A DNA stretch of 7,732 nucleotides, from assembly GCA_019247135.1 (NCBI GenBank), contig JAFAPL010000600.1, positions 1 to 7,732 of the forward strand. The letters run 5' to 3'. Positions within the stretch are counted from its first letter, which is position 1, and every line of letters begins with the position of its first letter. The position numbers were made by a program, and so were the translations under genes. Under the pieces are notes generated by a model that saw nothing but the letters and a program-made list of their open reading frames with translations, searched no databases and had not been told where the DNA came from. Shown here piece after piece: positions 6,778-7,732 of the stretch. This DNA is from Chloroflexota bacterium. GTDB lineage: Bacteria; Chloroflexota; UBA6077; CF-72.

Positions 6778-6801
6778 CCTCCCACGCTTTGTCCCGCTCT
6801 C
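6778..6801 (-). repeat. Right terminal inverted repeat of the ISKra4-family element
   Basis: On the - strand it carries GGGACAAAG and GTGGGAGG in the same order and spacing as 4695-4718, with two transitions. It marks the upstream end of the passenger-transposase unit. Confidence 0.88.
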
Positions 6802-6804
6802 CTA
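6802..6804. repeat. Possible 3 bp target-site duplication CTA, right copy
   Basis: CTA follows the right inverted repeat, matching 4692-4694. The following G extends both to CTAG. Confidence 0.4.
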
Positions 6805-7188
6805 GATGAAGCGATCGATCCTGACGACGCTGAGCGACGACTGCGCGAGCTGGTGGCCGAACTGGAGCGTCCGTATCCGAGCGCGGCCGCGTGCCTGGCC
6901 GAGGATCTGCCGGCGCTGTGCATCCATTTGAAGTACCTTCCACGCTTGCTGAAGCGATTCAGGTCCTGGAATCTATTGGAGCGTTCGCTTGAGGAAGTCA
7001 AGCGACGGACGAAAGTGATCGGACGTTTCCCTGGAGAGACGAGTTGCCTGAGCATGTGCTGGGCGGTGTTGGATCTGTTCCTGGCAGGCGCCAGAGGACT
7101 GGGCTTGAGTGACCTGGAGTACAAGCAGGTCGGCTCACTGAAGATCGCTCACGCACACCGTGAGCAAAGCGTCAATATGGTCGCGTAA
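6802..7188 (+). pseudogene. C-terminal fragment of an IS256 (mutator) family transposase
   Basis: From the IS boundary the frame reads LDEAIDPDDAERRLRELVAE, YPSAAACLAEDLPAL, then NLLERSLEEVKRRTKVIGRF and PGETSCLSMCWAVLDLFLAG, ending at TAA 7186-7188. NLLER..EE.(K/R)RRTKVI.RF is the signature C-terminal block of IS256/mutator transposases and holds the region of the catalytic glutamate. Only about 128 of roughly 400 residues remain. The DDE aspartates and the whole N-terminal part are missing, and are not found beyond the left end of the ISKra4 element. The element's 3' end probably lies near 7242. A fortuitous open frame antisense to the passenger gene joins this remnant without a stop, so an automatic caller may predict a 345-residue chimera here. 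Confidence 0.88.
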
Positions 7189-7215
7189 GATGAGTTGGCC
7201 GAGGGAGCAACGCTA

Positions 7216-7242
7216 CCACTTTTACATCAGTTCCGGGACGCC
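7216..7242 (+). repeat. Probable right end of the IS256-family element
   Basis: A CCACTTTTACATCAGTTCC stretch and a following GGGACG resemble the terminal repeats of IS256 relatives, and they lie about 30 bp after the transposase stop. IS110 homology in the opposite strand ends at RFRADL, near 7250, which brackets the boundary. The left end is not in the window, so the repeat cannot be confirmed by pairing. Confidence 0.45.
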
Positions 7243-7672
7243 ATCAAGGTCCGCTCGAAAGCGCGTCAACTCGCGCAATGCGACCAGTGTCGGGTTCAAC
7301 GCGGGTTGCGGCCGCGGCGCGCGCACCGCCAGGAAACGGGGCGAGCGCCTGAGCATCCAGTCGATCGGTCTTGGCGCGCTTGCCCTGAGAGCGCCGAAAC
7401 TGAGCCGCCTGGAGCGGATTCAACAGAGCGACTCGGTAGCCGTACCCGACCAGGTACTCGACCAATGTACGGTGGTAGTGGCCGGTAGCTTCCAAGCCGA
7501 TCACGATCTCGTCCGGCATCGGCCCCAGACGTTCCAGAAACCGGCGGAACTGGTCGAAGCCACCTCGATCCACGCTAAAGCCCAGCTGGCCCACGATCCG
7601 CTGCGCATCTGGGTCGTACCCGGCTGCCTGGTGACGGCCCTTGCCAGTGTCAACACCCACGGTGATGTGCAC
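7222..7672 (-). pseudogene. IS110-family (DEDD) transposase, frameshifted and interrupted by the IS256-family end
   Basis: From GTG 7670-7672 the product reads MHITVGVDTGKGRHQAAGYD. The RuvC-like DEDD set is visible: D8 (GVDTGK), E61 (IGLEATGHYH), D103 and D106 (KTDRLDAQAL). At the GGGG run 7338-7341 (one base too many) the frame is lost. The family sequence continues one frame over as RFLAVRAPRPQPALNPTLVA and LRELTRFRADL, then passes into the IS256-end sequence and stops at TAA 7222-7224. The C-terminal half with the catalytic serine domain is missing. IS110 recombinases act with a structured bridge RNA, usually encoded in the noncoding end next to the gene; only 60 bp upstream are present here. 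GGAG 12 bases before GTG is a weak ribosome site. Confidence 0.88.
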
Positions 7673-7732
7673 TGCGCTGCCAATCTCCAGATCACTTGGT
7701 GGACAAGGGCTGGACCGTTCCCGCCCCGCCGC

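Larger units (their letters stand above)
4695..6801 (-). mobile_element. ISKra4-family insertion sequence with passenger gene (about 2.1 kb)
   Basis: The element is bounded by 24 bp imperfect inverted repeats (4695-4718 and 6778-6801, two mismatches). It carries two - strand genes: a pRiA4b ORF-3/TnpR-like passenger (6109-6744) and an ISKra4-type DDE transposase (4719-6112), joined by an ATGA overlap. The transposase stop codon directly abuts the left repeat. A CTA triplet flanks each end (4692-4694 and 6802-6804). The flanking genes differ (acyltransferase remnant left, IS256 remnant right), so simple insertion into one gene is excluded. The family assignment rests on recognising the transposase C-terminal block; the exact subgroup was not determined. 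Confidence 0.85.

Noticed and set aside
4695..6801. The possibility of a CRISPR-associated or defence system built around the pRiA4b-like protein.
   Set aside because: There are no regularly spaced repeats, nuclease or helicase genes. The terminal repeats and DDE transposase explain the unit as an insertion sequence.
6151..7188. A 345-codon + strand open frame running antisense through the passenger gene, across the IS end and into the IS256 remnant.
   Set aside because: Only the part after 6802 has recognisable protein homology. The first 217 codons are the antisense of a well-conserved gene in GC-rich DNA, where long chance frames are common.
7195..7488. A 97-codon + strand frame beyond the IS256 remnant.
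   Set aside because: It is antisense to the IS110 transposase, whose DEDD residues are conserved on the other strand.

Overview
The window is about 7.7 kb of GC-rich DNA, probably from a soil-type Chloroflexota or actinobacterium. That placement is an inference from the base composition, the gene families and the insertion-sequence types; no rRNA or other marker gene is present to settle it. The window is accessory and partly decayed. It combines a small redox/regulatory gene cluster, several broken genes, and a stack of insertion sequences. No tRNA, rRNA or CRISPR array was seen.

Left part (1-650, + strand): the 3' end of a chloramphenicol-phosphotransferase-like gene overlaps by four bases (ATGA) the start of a class I SAM-dependent methyltransferase. 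The methyltransferase is frameshifted near 459 and loses its C-terminal part near 645. There it abuts the tail of an NAD-dependent epimerase/dehydratase remnant read from the opposite strand.

Middle part (about 650-4421, - strand): read in transcription order this is an AraC-type regulator (3552-4421), a BBE-type FAD-linked oxidase with at least three frameshifts (2178-3497), an intact split-barrel pyridoxamine-phosphate-oxidase-like protein (1622-2149), an intact VOC/glyoxalase-fold protein (1209-1637, overlapping its upstream neighbour) and the epimerase pseudogene (about 645-1177). The spacing (54 bp, 28 bp, a 16 bp overlap, 31 bp) suggests one co-transcribed, AraC-controlled redox operon. 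Its substrate cannot be read from the sequence.

Right part (4504-7732): the last ~60 codons of an acyltransferase-3 family membrane protein are cut at 4694 by an ISKra4-family insertion sequence (4695-6801). This element has 24 bp imperfect terminal inverted repeats, a pRiA4b ORF-3/TnpR-like passenger gene, and a DDE transposase with one frameshift near its N-terminus. Directly beyond it lies the C-terminal ~130 codons of an IS256/mutator transposase (+ strand). The end of that element interrupts the 5' half of an IS110-family (DEDD) transposase on the - strand. The flanks of the ISKra4 element come from unrelated genes, so this stretch has been rearranged and not simply inserted into.

Many of the frameshifts sit in or beside short G/C or A runs and leave otherwise full-length, conserved protein. 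Sequencing or assembly error must therefore be excluded before they are called biological. The epimerase internal deletion and the IS-truncated genes are loss of sequence and cannot be explained by single-base errors.
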